Assembly (NCBI GenBank): GCA_027624855.1
Contig: JAQBTQ010000007.1
Location: 51,331 to 115,330 of the forward strand
Reading direction: 5' to 3'
DNA from: Bacteroidota bacterium
Lineage (GTDB): Bacteria > Bacteroidota > Bacteroidia > Flavobacteriales_D > Sanyastnellaceae
DNA: 64,000 nucleotides
A program made the translations under genes and the position numbers. Below, one piece after another: positions 51,785 through 59,906 of the stretch. Numbering within the stretch: the first letter of the stretch is position 1; each line of letters starts with the position of its first letter. The notes beneath the pieces were generated by a model that ran no database searches, had not been told where the DNA came from, and saw only the letters and a program-made list of their open reading frames with translations.

Positions 51785-52366
51785 ATGCCGGCAACCGCTT
51801 CGAAAAACAAGGTCGAACAGATTATTTTGGGGATAGACCCGGGCACCACGATCATGGGTTATGGCGTCATTCAAGTGAAGGGCAAAGAGGTGAAATTGAT
51901 TGAAATGGGGGCCTTGCATTTGTCAAAATACAAGGACCATGCGGTCAAATTGAAGCGAATTTTTGATCGGTGTGCTGCGTTGATCGAGGCCCATGCTCCA
52001 GATCACCTCGCTGTAGAAGCGCCTTTTTTCGGCAAAAACGTTCAGTCTATGCTCAAATTGGGAAGGGCGCAAGGCGTTGCCCTGGCAGCAGCTTTATCCC
52101 GGGATATCCCTGTTGCAGAATACGCACCGCGTAAAATCAAGCAATCAATTACGGGCGCTGGCAATGCTAGCAAAGAACAAGTCGCCGCAATGGTGGCGAG
52201 GACGTTGGATATATCGATGGATCAAATGCCGAAGGAACTGGATGCCACGGACGGATTGGCAGTGGCATTGTGCCATTATTTCCAATTGGCTTCTCCAAGG
52301 ATGCAATCGGGATATAGCGGTTGGAAAGCCTTTGTCGAAGAACAGTCAGACCGCGTGGTCAGCTGA
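51785..52366 (+). CDS. ruvC: Holliday junction resolvase RuvC
   Basis: A 193-residue endonuclease that resolves Holliday junctions with RuvAB. The catalytic acids are Asp18 in 'GIDPG', Glu78 in 'VEAPFFGK', and the C-terminal pair in '[15 protein letters not shown]'. '[11 protein letters not shown]'-type helix is seen as '[16 protein letters not shown]'. ATG 51785 is favoured over ATG 51767 because the likely -7 box lies between them. Two hairpins follow its stop. Confidence 0.95.
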   Translation: MPATASKNKVEQIILGIDPGTTIMGYGVIQVKGKEVKLIEMGALHLSKYKDHAVKLKRIFDRCAALIEAHAPDHLAVEAPFFGKNVQSMLKLGRAQGVALAAALSRDIPVAEYAPRKIKQSITGAGNASKEQVAAMVARTLDISMDQMPKELDATDGLAVALCHYFQLASPRMQSGYSGWKAFVEEQSDRVVS

Positions 52367-52374
52367 TTTTTCTC

Positions 52375-52402
52375 AAAAGGTTTAACTGAAGTGTAACCTT
52401 TT
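52375..52402 (+). terminator. Hairpin just after ruvC
   Basis: Arms AAAAGGTT and AACCTTTT (8 bp, 12-base loop) lie 8 bp after the ruvC stop. The right arm ends in four T. A plausible weak terminator. Confidence 0.5.
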
Positions 52403-52469
52403 CTGAACCTTTTCCGTTAAACATGCCGGAGCTTAGCTCTAACAGTTTACTTGTTTTCATTCAACAGGG

Positions 52470-52499
52470 AGGGTTGTCCGAAGGGATGACCCTCTTTTT
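52470..52499 (+). terminator. Strong intrinsic terminator between ruvC and hydrolase
   Basis: A 10-bp stem AGGGTTGTCC/GGATGACCCT (two G-U pairs), loop GAAG, is followed by CTTTTT. It lies over 100 bp after ruvC and 70 bp before the hydrolase gene, so it may end a small transcript starting after the first hairpin or attenuate the hydrolase gene. Confidence 0.75.
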
Positions 52500-52570
52500 G
52501 TTGGTGCCAATTGCTTGAGATGTGTGGATAGATCTTTCGTTTTTTCGGTTCTTTGATCAAAGAATGCATC

Positions 52571-53419
52571 ATGATTGAACGCCGAAATTTTTCCATTCCA
52601 GGCAAACATGGCAAGCCCGTTGTAGCCGATTTTTGTTGCGCTTCGACGGGAGAGGCGAAGCCGCTGGTTTTCTTTATACATGGCTACAAAGGGTTTAAGG
52701 ATTGGGGTGTTTTTGGTTGCATGGATGAGTTGTTGTTGGCGGCGGGTTTTGCCGTTTTTAAGATGAACTTCTCCCACAACGGAGGGACTGTAGACGAACC
52801 GATTGATTTCCCGGATCTCGAAGCCTTTGGAAACAACAACTATTCCATTGAACTGGATGATGTGGCCTCAGCCCTTGAATGGATTCGGAATGAGCAAGCG
52901 CTCAGTGGCGAAGTTGATTTGCATTGCATTTCGCTCATTGGTCATTCGCGTGGAGGAGCCATTGCCATCCTCACAGCAGCGCAAGATGCTCGGATCCATC
53001 GTTTGGTTACCTGGGCTTCGGTTTCAACACTGCATCGAACCATGTTCAATGAAGGAGCAGAATTGAACGAGTGGAAAAGAAATGGGGTTTTGTACGTCAA
53101 GAATGGGCGGACGGGACAAGACATGCCGCACTACATTCAATTTTATGAGGATTACTTGGCTCATCGAGAACGGCTGGATGTCGAAGCGGCGGCGCGCAAG
53201 CTCTCCGTGCCTCATTTAATTCTTCATGGCAAAGGAGATTCATCCGTTCCACACACGCACGCTATGGAACTGCACGCTTGGAGTTCACTGAGCCGCCTGC
53301 ATTTGATCGCTGATGCGGATCATGTTTTTGGTGGAAAACACCCTTGGACAGGAGAGTCTTTGCCAGCGGATTTTGAAGAGGTTTTGACAGAGACCGTTGG
53401 GTTTCTGCTGGAGGGGTGA
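52571..53419 (+). CDS. Alpha/beta hydrolase
   Basis: A 282-residue cytoplasmic alpha/beta hydrolase. 'LVFFIHGYKGFKDWG' forms the oxyanion region, 'LIGHSRGGAIAIL' holds the nucleophile Ser, 'LHGKGDSSVP' the Asp and 'ADADHVFGGKHPW' the His. It resembles small peptidase/esterase-type hydrolases of Bacteroidota; substrate unknown. ATG 52571 is chosen; an in-frame TTG at 52553 is less likely. It converges on ddl with a 10-bp gap. Confidence 0.87.
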   Translation: MIERRNFSIPGKHGKPVVADFCCASTGEAKPLVFFIHGYKGFKDWGVFGCMDELLLAAGFAVFKMNFSHNGGTVDEPIDFPDLEAFGNNNYSIELDDVASALEWIRNEQALSGEVDLHCISLIGHSRGGAIAILTAAQDARIHRLVTWASVSTLHRTMFNEGAELNEWKRNGVLYVKNGRTGQDMPHYIQFYEDYLAHRERLDVEAAARKLSVPHLILHGKGDSSVPHTHAMELHAWSSLSRLHLIADADHVFGGKHPWTGESLPADFEEVLTETVGFLLEG

Positions 53420-53429
53420 ATGCCCTGTT

Positions 53430-54404
53430 TTAAAGCAAGGTATGGTCGATGATTTGTGAAATCAGCTCTTGCTTAGAGATGCCGACTGCTGCTGCTTGCT
53501 TTGGAATGATGCTGGCTTCGGAAAATCCAGGAACCGTATTGATCTCTATGACGTGTGGTTCACCGTCTTCTTCAGCCATCATGTCGACGCGGGCCATGCC
53601 GCGCATGTTGGTTGCCCGATAGACGGAAACGGCGACTGCCTGAAGTCGGTCTCTCAATTCATCAGAAATTTCGGCAGGTGTGATCTCATCGGACTCTCCA
53701 TTGTATTTCGCTGCGTAATCAAAAAATTCGCGGTGCGTCTTGATTTCAGTTATTGGCAGTGCCAGTGGATTGCCCTGTTCATCTGGGATGACTCCAGATG
53801 TGAATTCTCTCCCGCGGAGCATGGCTTCGATGATTACGCCGGTTTTCCCACCAATTTGCATCGCATCCTGAATGGCGGTATCCAGGTCTGCGATGCGATT
53901 GACCTTGTGAATCCCAATGCTCGATCCCGTTTCGTTCGGTTTGACGAAACAAGGCAACCCCAAATCCTCCGTGATAGCCTCGTTATCCCAAGTGTCTCCT
54001 GGCAAAAGTTGAATGGATCGAGCAACTCGAATTCCCCTATTTCGGAGGTGATTTGAGGTGTGGCCTTTGTGGAAGGTAAGTGCCATGGCCTGTTCATCCC
54101 CTGTTGTGCACTTCACGCCTGCAGCTTGCAATTCAGCTTGAAGGATTCCATCCTCTCCGGGTGTTCCATGAACCATGATGAAGGCACCGATGAATGCGTG
54201 GCTGGCCAGTAAAAGTTCCAAAGATGTGGGGGTCTTGGTTCCATTGGCATCGATGTACCATCCCGAAGGTTCAATGTGCACCAATGTTGGGTCAAATCGT
54301 TCACGATCAATATGGTCCATGACCATTTGGGCGGATTTCCGTGAAATCACCGCCTCACCAGAATAGCCGCCTGTAAAGACTAGGATGGCGCGTTTTGAAG
54401 CCAT
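53430..54404 (-). CDS. ddl: D-alanine--D-alanine ligase
   Basis: A 324-residue ATP-grasp ligase making the D-Ala-D-Ala dipeptide for peptidoglycan. It shows the N-terminal 'GGYSGEAVISRKSA', 'HGTPGEDGILQAELQ', 'CFVKPNETGSSIGIHKV', 'MLRGREFTSGVI', 'ARVDMMAEEDGEPHVIEINT' (seen as 'HVIEINTVPGFSE') and the metal-binding Asn/Glu pair. ATG 54404 gives the normal N-terminus. Together with MurB at 470 it is the second peptidoglycan-precursor gene of the window. Confidence 0.95.
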   Translation of the reverse strand: MASKRAILVFTGGYSGEAVISRKSAQMVMDHIDRERFDPTLVHIEPSGWYIDANGTKTPTSLELLLASHAFIGAFIMVHGTPGEDGILQAELQAAGVKCTTGDEQAMALTFHKGHTSNHLRNRGIRVARSIQLLPGDTWDNEAITEDLGLPCFVKPNETGSSIGIHKVNRIADLDTAIQDAMQIGGKTGVIIEAMLRGREFTSGVIPDEQGNPLALPITEIKTHREFFDYAAKYNGESDEITPAEISDELRDRLQAVAVSVYRATNMRGMARVDMMAEEDGEPHVIEINTVPGFSEASIIPKQAAAVGISKQELISQIIDHTLL

Positions 54405-54476
54405 GCATTCAATGATTAGGAACCCCAATTCTGGGAGTCTCAGGCCAAAATAGTCTCGGTTTTCTATCGTCTGCGC

Positions 54477-55646
54477 TCACGCGGACGTATTTCCATTCAC
54501 CGCCAATTGTTCACGAATGTGCATCATGCGCTCGATGACCTCGTCCCTCGATTTTCCAGTGAATGTGACGTGTCCCATTTTTCGAAATGGTTTGACCGTC
54601 GATTTCCCATAGAGATGGGGGTGAACTCCGGGCATTTCCAACGCCGCTTCGATGCCGACATATTCAGGAATGCCATTGGCTTCTGCATGACCGACAATGT
54701 TGACCATTGCACCAACGGGGTGAACGGCTTCGGTGCTTCCCAATGGCAAGTCCAACACAGTTCGGAGGTGTTGTTCGAATTGCGAAGTGGCGTTGGCTTC
54801 AATGGTGTGGTGACCGCTGTTGTGCGTCCGCGGGGCAACTTCGTTGACCAAAATTTGTCCTTCTTCATCCAAAAAGAGTTCCACAGCAAGCAATCCTTCA
54901 AATTCCATCTTTTCCACGACTGAGAGCGCGATTTGCGTTGCTTCGCTGGCTTGTTCCGCGGTAATGGCAGCAGGGGCAATGAGGTAGTCTACCAAATTTG
55001 CAACGGGATCAAAAACAGCTTCGACTACTGGAAAACATTGGGTCTCGCCTCGACCATTTCGAGCGACAATGACACTCAATTCTTTATCGATGGCAACGGC
55101 TTTTTCGATCACGCTGGGCACAGTGAATGCTTTGTTCAGGTCGCTGGCATCTTTTAGCACGGTTACGCCTTTGCCGTCGTAACCTCCTTTGCGCATTTTT
55201 TGTACGATTGGAAACCCCATTTTGCCCACTTCATTTGAGTCCTCGATGATTTCAAATGGTGCAGTTGGGATGCCATGATTGGCAAAAAATTGCTTCTGTA
55301 ACCCTTTGTCTTGAATGATGGCCAGATGATCGGGTTTTGGAATGACACGAACTCCTTGGGCTTCGAGCGTGCGGAGACCACTGACGCTGACGTGTTCAAT
55401 TTCGATGGTGATGCAGTCCAATCCTTGACCGAATGCAACGACAGCCTCTGCATCGGTCAGGGCTCCTTGCACAAATCGATGGGTGAGGTAGCGGCACGGG
55501 GCATCTGCACTGGGGTCCATCACCTCGATTCGGGCGTCAAAATCCACAGCGGATTGAATCATCATGCGTCCGAGTTGTCCGCCTCCCAGCACCCCGATGC
55601 GCAATGCTGGACCAAAAGTGCCTGAGTTTTTTCGTGCTTCTACCAT
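54477..55646 (-). CDS. purK: 5-(carboxyamino)imidazole ribonucleotide synthase
   Basis: A 389-residue ATP-grasp enzyme that carboxylates AIR with bicarbonate in purine synthesis. It begins with 'IGVLGGGQLGRMMIQSA', then 'ITIEIEHVS', 'QDKGLQKQFFANHGIPTAP', 'KMRKGGYDGKGV', 'LAVELFLDEEGQILVNEVAP' and 'PRTHNSGHHTIEA'. The purE partner is not in the window. The -7 box TATCTTTG ends 5 bp before its ATG, predicting a leaderless mRNA. Confidence 0.96.
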   Translation of the reverse strand: MVEARKNSGTFGPALRIGVLGGGQLGRMMIQSAVDFDARIEVMDPSADAPCRYLTHRFVQGALTDAEAVVAFGQGLDCITIEIEHVSVSGLRTLEAQGVRVIPKPDHLAIIQDKGLQKQFFANHGIPTAPFEIIEDSNEVGKMGFPIVQKMRKGGYDGKGVTVLKDASDLNKAFTVPSVIEKAVAIDKELSVIVARNGRGETQCFPVVEAVFDPVANLVDYLIAPAAITAEQASEATQIALSVVEKMEFEGLLAVELFLDEEGQILVNEVAPRTHNSGHHTIEANATSQFEQHLRTVLDLPLGSTEAVHPVGAMVNIVGHAEANGIPEYVGIEAALEMPGVHPHLYGKSTVKPFRKMGHVTFTGKSRDEVIERMMHIREQLAVNGNTSA

Positions 55647-55647
55647 G

Positions 55648-55677
55648 TTGCAAAGATATTCTCACGATTTTTGCGTC
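55648..55677. promoter_or_regulatory. Overlapping divergent promoters of purK and mscS-like gene
   Basis: Only 31 bp separate the two ATGs. On the minus strand TATCTTTG (55658-55651) is a full -7 box for purK. On the plus strand TTG (55648-55650), a 17-bp spacer and ATTTTTG just before 'CGTC' and the ATG form a candidate for the channel gene. Both transcripts would be leaderless and the polymerase sites overlap. Confidence 0.5.
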
Positions 55678-56745
55678 ATGGAATTTTTGGACTACGAATT
55701 TTTAGCAAATCCAGTTAGGGAATGGGGCATTGCATTGCTTTGGGCTCTGGGTGGGGTGTTGGTTGGAAAACTTTTGTATCGTTGGTTTAGTCGGCGCATG
55801 CGTCGGTTAGCGGAAAAGACGGAGTCGCAGCTGGACGACATCATTGTAGACAAGGTGGAGGAGCCGTTGGCACTCGCGGTAATCATTCTCGGATTTTGGT
55901 TCGGTTATGATCATTTGCATTTCGGCGAAGAAGTGGATGAATTCATGGCCCACGTATTCTCCGTTGCTGTGGCAGTAGACGTGACGTGGATGGCCGCACG
56001 ATTGTTGGATAGTTTGCTTGGAAACATGTTGGTCAATGCAGGCGAGAAGTCGGATTCTGCGATGATGTCGCAACTCGCTCCCATTTTGAGGAAGACCTTG
56101 CGTTCAACCGTTTGGGTTTTGGGAGTCATCATGGCGCTCAATAATGCTGGATACGATGTGGCGGCTTTACTCGCAGGGGTAGGTATTGGAGGTTTGGCAA
56201 TGGGCTTAGCGGCTAAGGATTTTGTAGCAAATATTTTCGGAGGGATTACGGTTTTTGTGGATCGGCCGTTTGTCGTCGGGGACCGGGTTCAGTTGGATGG
56301 AGTGGATGGTACGGTAGTGGAAATCGGTATTCGCTCAACCCGAATCAAAACGTTGGCGGGCCGTATCGTGACCATTCCGAACCACAAATTCACCGATAGC
56401 ATAGTCGAAAACGTGACGGCAGAGCCCGCTCGGAAAATCCGTTTGGATCTGGGGTTGACTTACGATACCACGCCCGAGCGAATTGAAGAAGCCATTGGTA
56501 TTGTCAGAGAAATCGTGGAAAAGCACATCGGAACAGAAGACGATACGGTGATTTGGTTCAGTGGTTTTGGCGATTTCTCACTCAACATCAGTGTCGTCTA
56601 TTACGTGAGAAAAGAGGCAGATGTCAGTTTGACTCCCGGGGCAATCAATTTGGAAATCCTCAAGCGTTTCAATGCCGCTGGCCTCGATTTTGCATTCCCT
56701 ACGCAGACGTTGATTCATCAGGGGTCGTCAGAAATCAGTGCATGA
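55678..56745 (+). CDS. MscS-family mechanosensitive ion channel
   Basis: A 355-residue membrane channel with four to five helices. The pore helix 'LLAGVGIGGLAMGLAAKD' and the following 'FVANIFGGITVFVDRPFVVGDRV' (seen as 'NIFGGITVFVDRPF') are the MscS core, then 'GTVVEIGIRSTRIKTLAGRIVTIPN' (seen as 'VVEIGIRSTRIKTL') forms the beta domain. It opens on membrane tension to release solutes on osmotic down-shock. Longer than E. coli MscS, nearer the YnaI/YbdG type. Confidence 0.93.
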   Translation: MEFLDYEFLANPVREWGIALLWALGGVLVGKLLYRWFSRRMRRLAEKTESQLDDIIVDKVEEPLALAVIILGFWFGYDHLHFGEEVDEFMAHVFSVAVAVDVTWMAARLLDSLLGNMLVNAGEKSDSAMMSQLAPILRKTLRSTVWVLGVIMALNNAGYDVAALLAGVGIGGLAMGLAAKDFVANIFGGITVFVDRPFVVGDRVQLDGVDGTVVEIGIRSTRIKTLAGRIVTIPNHKFTDSIVENVTAEPARKIRLDLGLTYDTTPERIEEAIGIVREIVEKHIGTEDDTVIWFSGFGDFSLNISVVYYVRKEADVSLTPGAINLEILKRFNAAGLDFAFPTQTLIHQGSSEISA

Positions 56746-56752
56746 TGAATGG

Positions 56753-56782
56753 TTTGGGGGTTGATTGAGTTCGCCTATATTG
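56753..56782 (+). promoter_or_regulatory. Promoter candidate for YwaF-type gene (TTTG-N19-TATATTG)
   Basis: TTTG at 56753-56756, a 19-bp spacer and TATATTG at 56776-56782 fit the Bacteroidota promoter with one base missing in the -7 box. It lies 30 bp before ATG 56812. Confidence 0.45.
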
Positions 56783-56811
56783 CGTCGCTAACCCCCTCAT
56801 TCTAATCAATC

Positions 56812-57597
56812 ATGGAACAGGCTGAATTGGCCAATCAGGCTTATGATATTGTCATTCACGCAAGCGAGGCTCGGTATTGGTATTTCTTAATCGGCAGCAT
56901 GCTTGCCGGATTTGTTGTGGCGCAAGGCATCGCAAAACTTCAAGGTGAAAGAAAAGAGCGGGCGCTCCGCACGGCCGGTTGGATATTGATTGCGGCCAAC
57001 CTTGTTCCAACGGTTTACGGGGCACTGAGTCCTGATTTGGAATTATCTATTCATCGCAATTTGCCCGTTCATTTTTGTGCCATCAACGGCTGGCTCATCG
57101 CGTTGAATTGTTTTTTCAAGAGCAAGTCCATTTTTACATTTTCTGCGTTTTTAGGCACCATTGGCGGGCTTCATGCGCTGCTGACACCGCAATTGACCAT
57201 TGGTGACGCTCCTGCGATATTGGTGCATTATTATTTCAATCATACCGCCATTATGGTGATGCCCATCATCATGGCACGGTCTTATGGATTTCAATTTCCA
57301 AAATGGGGATGGGTTTGGACTTATTTCGCAGCTGCCGTGTTGTCGACAGCTGTCGGTTTTTTCAATTGGTACCTGAACATCTATCACCCAGGGGATGTCT
57401 CTGCCAACTACATGTACATGTGGGAAGCGCCGAAAGTCGATAACCCTTTTGTGCAATCTATGGAGTGGCCTTGGTACATCTTGCCCCTTCATGGAGCACT
57501 GATTCTGCATCTCGTGGTCATTAATTTTTGTTATCGATGGGGTTCTCCGCTGAAGGAGCTCGCTGGAGAAAAGTGGTGGAAGCGCAGGTTCATTTGA
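56812..57597 (+). CDS. YwaF/TIGR02206-family membrane protein
   Basis: A 261-residue protein with six or seven helices. Family marks are 'LPVHFCAINGWLIALNCFF', 'FLGTIGGLHALLTPQL', 'VHYYFNHTAIMVMPI', 'NYMYMWEAP' and 'WPWYILPLHGA'. The role of the family is unknown. It stands alone with its own promoter candidate, downstream of the mechanosensitive channel. Confidence 0.85.
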   Translation: MEQAELANQAYDIVIHASEARYWYFLIGSMLAGFVVAQGIAKLQGERKERALRTAGWILIAANLVPTVYGALSPDLELSIHRNLPVHFCAINGWLIALNCFFKSKSIFTFSAFLGTIGGLHALLTPQLTIGDAPAILVHYYFNHTAIMVMPIIMARSYGFQFPKWGWVWTYFAAAVLSTAVGFFNWYLNIYHPGDVSANYMYMWEAPKVDNPFVQSMEWPWYILPLHGALILHLVVINFCYRWGSPLKELAGEKWWKRRFI

Positions 57598-57674
57598 TCT
57601 GAGTTTTATTTCATCTTATCAACCCAATTTCCACGTCCTGCTCAATTGCGGAGGTCAGGAAATACCTTCGCAGT

Positions 57675-58469
57675 ATGCGAGCCTATCTTGACCTATTGGA
57701 TCATTTACTGACCACCGGAACGTTGCGCGAAGACCGAACAGGAACGGGCACCATTGGATGTTTCGGATATCAGATGCGTTTTGATTTACAGGAGGGATTT
57801 CCTGTATTGACAACGAAGAAGCTGCATCTTCGGTCCATCATCCATGAACTTCTGTGGTTTTTGCAAGGCGACACGAACATCCAATACCTCAAGGACAACG
57901 GCGTCCGGATTTGGGATGAGTGGGCCGACGAAAACGGTGACCTCGGTCCCGTTTACGGCTACCAGTGGCGCAGTTGGCCAAACCCCGACGGCACCCATAC
58001 GGACCAAATCGCCAAGCTAGTCGATCAAATCAAGAACAATCCGTATTCGCGCCGACATGTGATTTCAGCTTGGAATCCGAGCTTCATTGACGAAATGGCG
58101 TTGCCACCGTGCCATTGTTTGTTTCAATTTCACGTTGACAACGGCCGATTGAATTGTCAGTTGTACCAACGATCGGCGGATACCTTTTTAGGCGTCCCAT
58201 TTAACATTGCGTCCTACGCTTTGCTGACCATGATGATGGCGCAAGTGTGCGATCTCGAACCCGGTGAATTCGTTCATACGTTTGGCGATGTCCATTTGTA
58301 TACCAATCATGTCGACCAAGCGAGGGAGCAATTAACGCGCGAACCTCGAGCGCTTCCAACGATGTGGATCAATCCTGATGTTAAGGACCTGTTCGCCTTT
58401 ACATACGATGATTTCAAGTTGTTGAATTACGATCCGCACCCGCATATCAAAGCAGCGGTTTCGGTTTAA
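57675..58469 (+). CDS. thyA: Thymidylate synthase
   Basis: A 264-residue enzyme methylating dUMP to dTMP with methylene-tetrahydrofolate. It shows '[19 protein letters not shown]', '[19 protein letters not shown]' (seen as '[14 protein letters not shown]'), the nucleophile Cys in '[12 protein letters not shown]', '[20 protein letters not shown]' and the last 'PHIKAAVSV'. A TACCTTCG box ends 4 bp before the ATG. It is followed 10 bp later by folA, which regenerates the folate it oxidises. A stretch near 57880-58020 is rich in C-ending codons. Confidence 0.97.
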   Translation: MRAYLDLLDHLLTTGTLREDRTGTGTIGCFGYQMRFDLQEGFPVLTTKKLHLRSIIHELLWFLQGDTNIQYLKDNGVRIWDEWADENGDLGPVYGYQWRSWPNPDGTHTDQIAKLVDQIKNNPYSRRHVISAWNPSFIDEMALPPCHCLFQFHVDNGRLNCQLYQRSADTFLGVPFNIASYALLTMMMAQVCDLEPGEFVHTFGDVHLYTNHVDQAREQLTREPRALPTMWINPDVKDLFAFTYDDFKLLNYDPHPHIKAAVSV

Positions 58470-58479
58470 ATTATTGCTG

Positions 58480-58989
58480 ATGCGCATATCCATTATTGTC
58501 GCTGTAGCATCCAACGGCGTAATCGGAAGGGATAATGACCTTGTTTGGCGCTTGCGCGATGACATGAAGTTTTTTTCCGAAACGACACGGGGCCATGCGG
58601 TCATTACAGGGCGCAAGAATTATGAGTCGATTCCAGGCAAATTTCGGCCGTTGCCTCATCGCATGAACGTCGTAGTAACGCGCAACACAGCGTATGAAGC
58701 TCCCGGCGCCCAAGTGGTTCATTCCTTGGAAGCGGCGTTGAAAGCAGCTTCAGCAGTGGGTGTGGAGGAAGTATTCATCATAGGAGGAGGAGAAATCTAT
58801 CGACAATCGCTTGAACGCGAGGATGTCAAAAGGGTGCTTTTGACTCATGTGAATGCATCGCCAGAAGGCGACACCTATTTCGATTTGGAGGTGGTTGAAA
58901 GTGGATGGAAGCGAAAGTCGCTCGAAAGCTTTGAGGCAAATGATCGCAATGAATTCTCGTTTGAGATTGTGGAATACACGAGGCCATGA
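58480..58989 (+). CDS. folA: Dihydrofolate reductase
   Basis: A 169-residue NADPH-dependent enzyme reducing dihydrofolate to tetrahydrofolate. Motifs are 'ISIIVAVASNGVIGRDNDL', 'WRLRDDMKFFSETT' (acidic Asp of the active site), 'ITGRKNYESIP', 'VVVTRN' and 'EVFIIGGGEIYRQSL'. ATG 58480 is preferred to an in-frame TTG at 58474. It is coupled to thyA (10-bp gap) and overlaps the HupE gene by 4 bp. Confidence 0.96.
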   Translation: MRISIIVAVASNGVIGRDNDLVWRLRDDMKFFSETTRGHAVITGRKNYESIPGKFRPLPHRMNVVVTRNTAYEAPGAQVVHSLEAALKAASAVGVEEVFIIGGGEIYRQSLEREDVKRVLLTHVNASPEGDTYFDLEVVESGWKRKSLESFEANDRNEFSFEIVEYTRP

Positions 58990-59561
58990 ATGAAGTATAC
59001 CTGGGGATTGAGCACATCACTGATTTAAACGGCTACGACCACATGCTATACCTGTTGGCATTGGTGTCATGGGCAAGTTTGTCAGATGCGTGGCGCGTGG
59101 CGCTACTGGCCACGGCTTTTACCGTGGGACACAGCATCACCCTGCTATTGGCAGGATTGGGCTGGGTGCACGCCAATGGTGCGTGGATTGAGTTCTTGAT
59201 TCCCGTCACCATCGCTGCGACTGCCCTGGTCAATTTGCGCAGGGGGGCGGGTCATAAAGGCACTCCAGGCCAATGGTTGACGTATGTCGCTACCGTTGGA
59301 TTTGGCCTCATTCACGGTCTTGGATTTAGTTCGTTTTTTCGAATGATGCAGGAAGAGGGAGAGGGAATCGTTTTGCCTTTGCTCCGATTCAATCTTGGCG
59401 TTGAATTGGGCCAATTGTTGATTTTGGCGGTGTGCTTGGCACTGGCATCCCTCGCACGCCTTGTGGGTGTTACAGGCCGTGAACAACAAGTTTTTGTATG
59501 CGCTGTCACTGGCACGGTGGCATTCATGATGGCAATGGAGCGTTCTGCTCAAATATTTTGA
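58986..59561 (+). CDS. HupE/UreJ-family membrane protein
   Basis: A 191-residue protein with about six helices. It carries 'YLGIEHITDLNGYDHMLYLLAL' (seen as 'GIEHITDLNGYDHMLYL'), the His-containing 'ATAFTVGHSITLLLAG' and 'GFGLIHGLGFSSFF', the family pattern for nickel/cobalt-type transport proteins. No urease or hydrogenase gene is nearby, so the ion is uncertain. It overlaps folA by ATGA and lies before a His/Asp-rich lipoprotein. Confidence 0.87.
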   Translation: MNEVYLGIEHITDLNGYDHMLYLLALVSWASLSDAWRVALLATAFTVGHSITLLLAGLGWVHANGAWIEFLIPVTIAATALVNLRRGAGHKGTPGQWLTYVATVGFGLIHGLGFSSFFRMMQEEGEGIVLPLLRFNLGVELGQLLILAVCLALASLARLVGVTGREQQVFVCAVTGTVAFMMAMERSAQIF

Positions 59562-59621
59562 ACGATTGCGCCAACGCTTGGGTGATTGCCTCTCCGAATT
59601 AGATTTTGGGCATGTTTATGA

Positions 59622-59650
59622 TTGGTGCATCCGGGAGGTTCGTAAATTTC
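59622..59650 (+). promoter_or_regulatory. yidD promoter candidate (TTG-N18-TAAATTTC)
   Basis: TTG at 59622-59624, an 18-bp spacer and TAAATTTC at 59643-59650, one mismatch from TAnnTTTG, end 4 bp before the yidD ATG. Confidence 0.38.
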
Positions 59651-59654
59651 GATC

Positions 59655-59897
59655 ATGGTACGGGCATTGATGATTTTTTTCATTCGGATGTATCAAGTGC
59701 TTTTGAGTCCGCTATTGGGCTCAAATTGCCGGTTTCAGCCGACGTGTTCTGCTTATGCCAAAGAGAGCATCACGGTGCACGGTCCCTGGCGTGGTGGTTG
59801 GTTGGCCATTCGTCGCATTTCCAAATGTCATCCTTGGAATGAGCCGGCGTATGATCCCGTTCCAGCCAAATCTGCGAAGTCTTCAAAAAAAGAATAA
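59655..59897 (+). CDS. yidD: Membrane protein insertion efficiency factor YidD
   Basis: An 80-residue protein with an N-terminal amphipathic helix ('MIFFIRMYQVLLSPLLG') and the family core 'NCRFQPTCSAYAKESI', 'HGPWRGGWLAIRRISKCHPW' (three conserved cysteines). YidD helps YidC insert membrane proteins. In many bacteria it lies beside rpmH and rnpA; here it is 29 kb from rpmH. A lipoprotein gene follows 9 bp later. Confidence 0.95.
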   Translation: MVRALMIFFIRMYQVLLSPLLGSNCRFQPTCSAYAKESITVHGPWRGGWLAIRRISKCHPWNEPAYDPVPAKSAKSSKKE

Positions 59898-59906
59898 TTT
59901 CATGCC

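Noticed and set aside
52422..52517. A 31-codon open frame (starting ATGCCGGAG) between ruvC and the hydrolase gene
   Set aside because: It runs straight through the strong terminator hairpin and resembles no family I know; more likely chance in a non-coding stretch.
57880..58020. C-rich codon patch within thyA as a sign of gene conversion
   Set aside because: Only about 140 bp and in a conserved enzyme core; selection or chance explains it. Unlike the T9SS gene, there is no long clear break.
59562..59654. Possible tRNA in the gap before yidD (GGTTCGTAAAT looks like a T-loop)
   Set aside because: No matching acceptor, D or anticodon stems could be folded; it better fits a promoter region.
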